Shown one piece after another: positions 5,528-7,092 of a DNA stretch of 7,092 nt. The translations under genes were made by a program, and so were the position numbers. Below the pieces are notes generated by a model. The model saw only the letters and a list, made by a program, of their open reading frames with translations. It ran no database searches and had not been told where the DNA came from. How positions within the stretch are numbered: the stretch's first letter is position 1; each line of letters begins with the position of its first letter. Source of the stretch: Chloroflexota bacterium (GTDB lineage Bacteria; Chloroflexota; Anaerolineae; Anaerolineales; UBA11579); assembly GCA_003486225.1 (NCBI GenBank), contig DNGN01000285.1:1619-8710 (forward strand). Direction: 5' to 3'.

Positions 5528-6875
5528 TTTCAGGGTCCAGGTTCCGTAATTTTCGGGCGGGAACTCCCGCCACAAGTGTTTTTTCAGGGATATCATCCGT
5601 CACCACTGATCCAGCGCCAGTTTGGGCACCTTTGCCGATCTTTAAGGGCGCCACCAGCATGGTATCACTGCCAATAAAGACACCTTCTTCGATGGTGGTG
5701 TGATGTTTGTTTTTGCCATCGTAGTTGCAGGTGATGGTACCGGCTCCAATGTTCACATTCTTGCCGATGGTTGCATCACCAATATAGGAGAAGTGCCCCA
5801 TTTTTACGCCTGGAGCCAGATAGGCGTTTTTTACCTCACCAAAATTGCCCATGTGCACGCCATCAGCCAGATGGGCGCCTTTGCGCAGGTGGCCAAAGGG
5901 GCCTATGTCCACATGGTCTTCTAAACGGGCATGTTCAATCACTGAAGACAGGACTTGGCAATGGTCACCAAGGATTGAGTCCCTGATCAGGCTGTTGGGG
6001 CCGATCTGGCACTTGGCTCCGATCTGGGTGCTGCCTTGGAGATAGGTGTTGGGGTGCAGGATGGTATCCTGCCCGATGGATACATCAGCCTCGATATAGG
6101 TGGTCGCCGGATCAATGATGGTGACTCCCGCCAGCATCCAATGCTGGTTGATGCGTTTGCGCAAGATGGTTTCAGCTTCTGCCAGGTGAATGCGGGTGTT
6201 GATCCCCATGGCTTCCTGCGGGTCTTCGATCACTTCGGCCTGAACAGAAAGCCCCTGCTGCCGGGCAATCGCGATGATGTCGGTCAGGTAATATTCGCCC
6301 TTGGCAGATACTGGGATCCGGGCTAAATTCTCCCAGAGCCAAGCGGCCTGGAAGCAGTACATGCTGACATTCAGCTCATTGATCTGCAGTTGTTCCGGCG
6401 TGCAGTCTACTTCTTCGATGATGGCCTCGACTTCGCCCTGTTGGTTGCGCAGGATTCTGCCAAAGCCGCGCGGATCTTCTGCCATGACGGTCATCAGGCT
6501 GATAGGGCCTGAATTCTTCATCTGTTTGTCCATCAGGCGCTTAATGGTCTCAGCACGCAGTAAAGGCATATCCCCCAACAGCACAACCACCAGGTCGGAT
6601 TGACCCTTGAGCTGGTCTTTGGCCTGAAGAACGGCATGGCCGGTTCCTAATTGTTCTTCCTGGGTAATATATCTGACCGTATCCCCAAAGGTTTCTTTTA
6701 CTTTTTCGCCCTGGAACCCGATGATCAGGGTGGGTGGCTGGTTGCTGGCCTGGAAAGCAGCCTGTATCGTATGCCAGAGCATCGGCTTGCCGCCAAGCGG
6801 GTGAAGCACTTTCAGCAGATCAGACCGCATGCGCGTGCCTTTTCCAGCGGCGAGCAGGATGGTTGCCGTCTTCAT
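5520..6875 (-). CDS. glmU: Bifunctional GlmU: glucosamine-1-phosphate acetyltransferase / UDP-GlcNAc pyrophosphorylase
   Basis: Makes UDP-N-acetylglucosamine from glucosamine-1-phosphate, acetyl-CoA and UTP in the cytoplasm, the entry to peptidoglycan and other amino-sugar polymers. At 451 residues it is near the E. coli length (456). The N-terminal uridyltransferase has LLAAGKGTRM (7-16), K22, QLGTGHA (75-81), GDMPLL with the metal Asp D102, and MGIN (223-226). A linker near 227-245 leads to the left-handed beta-helix with hexapeptide repeats. HLRKGA (329-334), MGNFGEVKNA (342-351), MGHFSYIGD with catalytic His H361, NYDG (384-387) and the C-terminal AGVPARKLRN mark the acetyltransferase. 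ATG at 6875 has GGGAG 9 nt upstream. It heads the run with the CBS protein, cdd and metallophosphoesterase. A terminator lies only about 30 nt upstream, leaving its promoter unclear. Confidence 0.98.
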   Translation of the reverse strand: MKTATILLAAGKGTRMRSDLLKVLHPLGGKPMLWHTIQAAFQASNQPPTLIIGFQGEKVKETFGDTVRYITQEEQLGTGHAVLQAKDQLKGQSDLVVVLLGDMPLLRAETIKRLMDKQMKNSGPISLMTVMAEDPRGFGRILRNQQGEVEAIIEEVDCTPEQLQINELNVSMYCFQAAWLWENLARIPVSAKGEYYLTDIIAIARQQGLSVQAEVIEDPQEAMGINTRIHLAEAETILRKRINQHWMLAGVTIIDPATTYIEADVSIGQDTILHPNTYLQGSTQIGAKCQIGPNSLIRDSILGDHCQVLSSVIEHARLEDHVDIGPFGHLRKGAHLADGVHMGNFGEVKNAYLAPGVKMGHFSYIGDATIGKNVNIGAGTITCNYDGKNKHHTTIEEGVFIGSDTMLVAPLKIGKGAQTGAGSVVTDDIPEKTLVAGVPARKLRNLDPESE

Positions 6876-6903
6876 TTTGAAAAACTCCCAGTATCGCGAT
6901 CCG

Positions 6904-6957
6904 AATTAAAAACAGCGAGCGCCGCACACTTTCGCAGACGTGCCAGGCTCGCTGTTT
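6904..6957 (-). terminator. Intrinsic terminator between tRNA-Gln and glmU
   Basis: On the minus strand AAACAGCGAGC (6947-6957) pairs perfectly over 11 bp with GCTCGCTGTTT (6910-6920) and continues into TTTTTAATT. The 26-nt loop can close a further 4-bp stem (GCAC 6940-6943 with GTGC 6924-6927). It would end the tRNA transcript. Because it stands only about 30 nt before the glmU start codon, it could also act as a leaky leader terminator for glmU. Confidence 0.8.
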
Positions 6958-6972
6958 GGGTAGGTTGGTTTG

Positions 6973-6982
6973 GACTTAAGTC
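6973..6982. promoter_or_regulatory. Perfect 10-bp palindrome GACTTAAGTC in the tRNA-glmU gap
   Basis: A self-complementary decamer lies in otherwise unstructured sequence between the tRNA and the terminator. It could be a small operator, but one such site is expected by chance fairly often in several kilobases, and no second half-site or promoter was seen. The rest of 6876-7027 holds the terminator, a weak 5-bp hairpin (6999-7012) and the glmU ribosome binding site. Confidence 0.15.
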
Positions 6983-7027
6983 ACACTCTTCTTCTAACAA
7001 CGGTAATCCGTTCAAAAATTATTTCAG

Positions 7028-7092
7028 CCGGGGCGCCTGGATTCGAACCAGGATCAACGGATTCAAAGTCCGGTGTGCTGCCGTTGCACCAC
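7028..7092 (-). tRNA. tRNA-Gln (anticodon UUG), 5' end cut by the window
   Basis: The minus strand holds 65 of about 71 nt; the first six acceptor bases lie outside. Visible parts are T8-G9, a GTGC/GCAC D stem with a GG-containing loop, the anticodon loop CTTTGAA with anticodon TTG (7064-7066), a 4-nt variable region, the T arm CCTGG-TTCGAAT-CCAGG, the acceptor 3' strand CGCCCCG and discriminator G, which is the usual base for tRNA-Gln. CCA is not encoded (CTG follows), so CCA-adding enzyme would be needed. The anticodon stem has a C-T clash at its outermost pair (27-43); the other four pairs are good. Confidence 0.93.

Noticed and set aside
6885..6895. GATACT (6890-6895) as a -10 for glmU
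   Set aside because: Transcription from it would begin at or after the glmU SD (6885-6889), leaving no usable leader, and no -35 fits upstream.
6999..7012. Hairpin AACGG-TAAT-CCGTT downstream of the tRNA
   Set aside because: Only five base pairs, with no T-run after it on the minus strand; the terminator at 6904-6957 is far better.
6876..7092. Functional link between tRNA-Gln and the amino-sugar pathway, glutamine being the GlmS nitrogen donor
   Set aside because: GlmU itself does not use glutamine, a terminator separates the two, and adjacency alone is not evidence.
1..7092. CRISPR array, insertion sequence, prophage, integrase, toxin-antitoxin or defence island
   Set aside because: No spaced identical repeats, transposase, integrase or defence-domain protein was found; the only repeat structure is the short-box array at 2001-2083.

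Overview
The window reads as ordinary bacterial chromosome with moderate GC. Every protein gene I can support lies on the minus strand, so the map below follows transcription, from high to low coordinates. A bacterium is certain from the gene families (glmU, cdd, CorC/HlyC, DegT) and the intrinsic terminators. A Chloroflexota (Anaerolineae-like) source is only a guess. It rests on protein flavour, a tRNA without encoded CCA, and several starts without Shine-Dalgarno sequences.

Right end (7092 to 3028). A tRNA-Gln(UUG) enters from the right edge and is followed by an intrinsic terminator. Next comes a tight four-gene run: glmU (UDP-GlcNAc synthesis), a CorC/HlyC-type membrane protein with paired CBS domains (8-nt overlap with glmU), cytidine deaminase cdd (14-nt overlap), and a YfcE/MJ0936-like metallophosphoesterase (29-nt gap, with its own possible extended -10). 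A clear terminator at 3028-3054 closes this unit.

Left end (2975 to 1). A second unit holds an unrecognised five-helix membrane protein with a PH-like central domain, a DUF92/TMEM19/VTE6-family membrane protein, and a DegT/DnrJ/EryC1/StrS sugar aminotransferase. The aminotransferase starts at TTG behind a strong AAGGAG and runs off the left edge.

Most unusual feature. The short gap before the DUF92 gene, plus the last codons of the gene before it, carries five same-orientation DnaA-box-like nonamers. They start at 2001, 2012, 2033, 2054 and 2075, so the steps are 11, 21, 21 and 21 bp. Steps of one and two helical turns would put all boxes on one face of the DNA. The array abuts the DUF92 start codon, which has no Shine-Dalgarno. 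It is a candidate DnaA-binding regulatory or titration site.

Together the genes suggest cell-envelope precursor supply (GlmU; a nucleotide-sugar aminotransferase; a possible lipid-phosphate kinase of the DUF92 family) beside nucleotide salvage and a membrane transporter-like protein. There is no CRISPR array, insertion sequence, phage gene or defence system in the window. No stretch over 300 bases lacks a gene; the longest gene-free stretch is the 152-nt glmU leader, 6876-7027.
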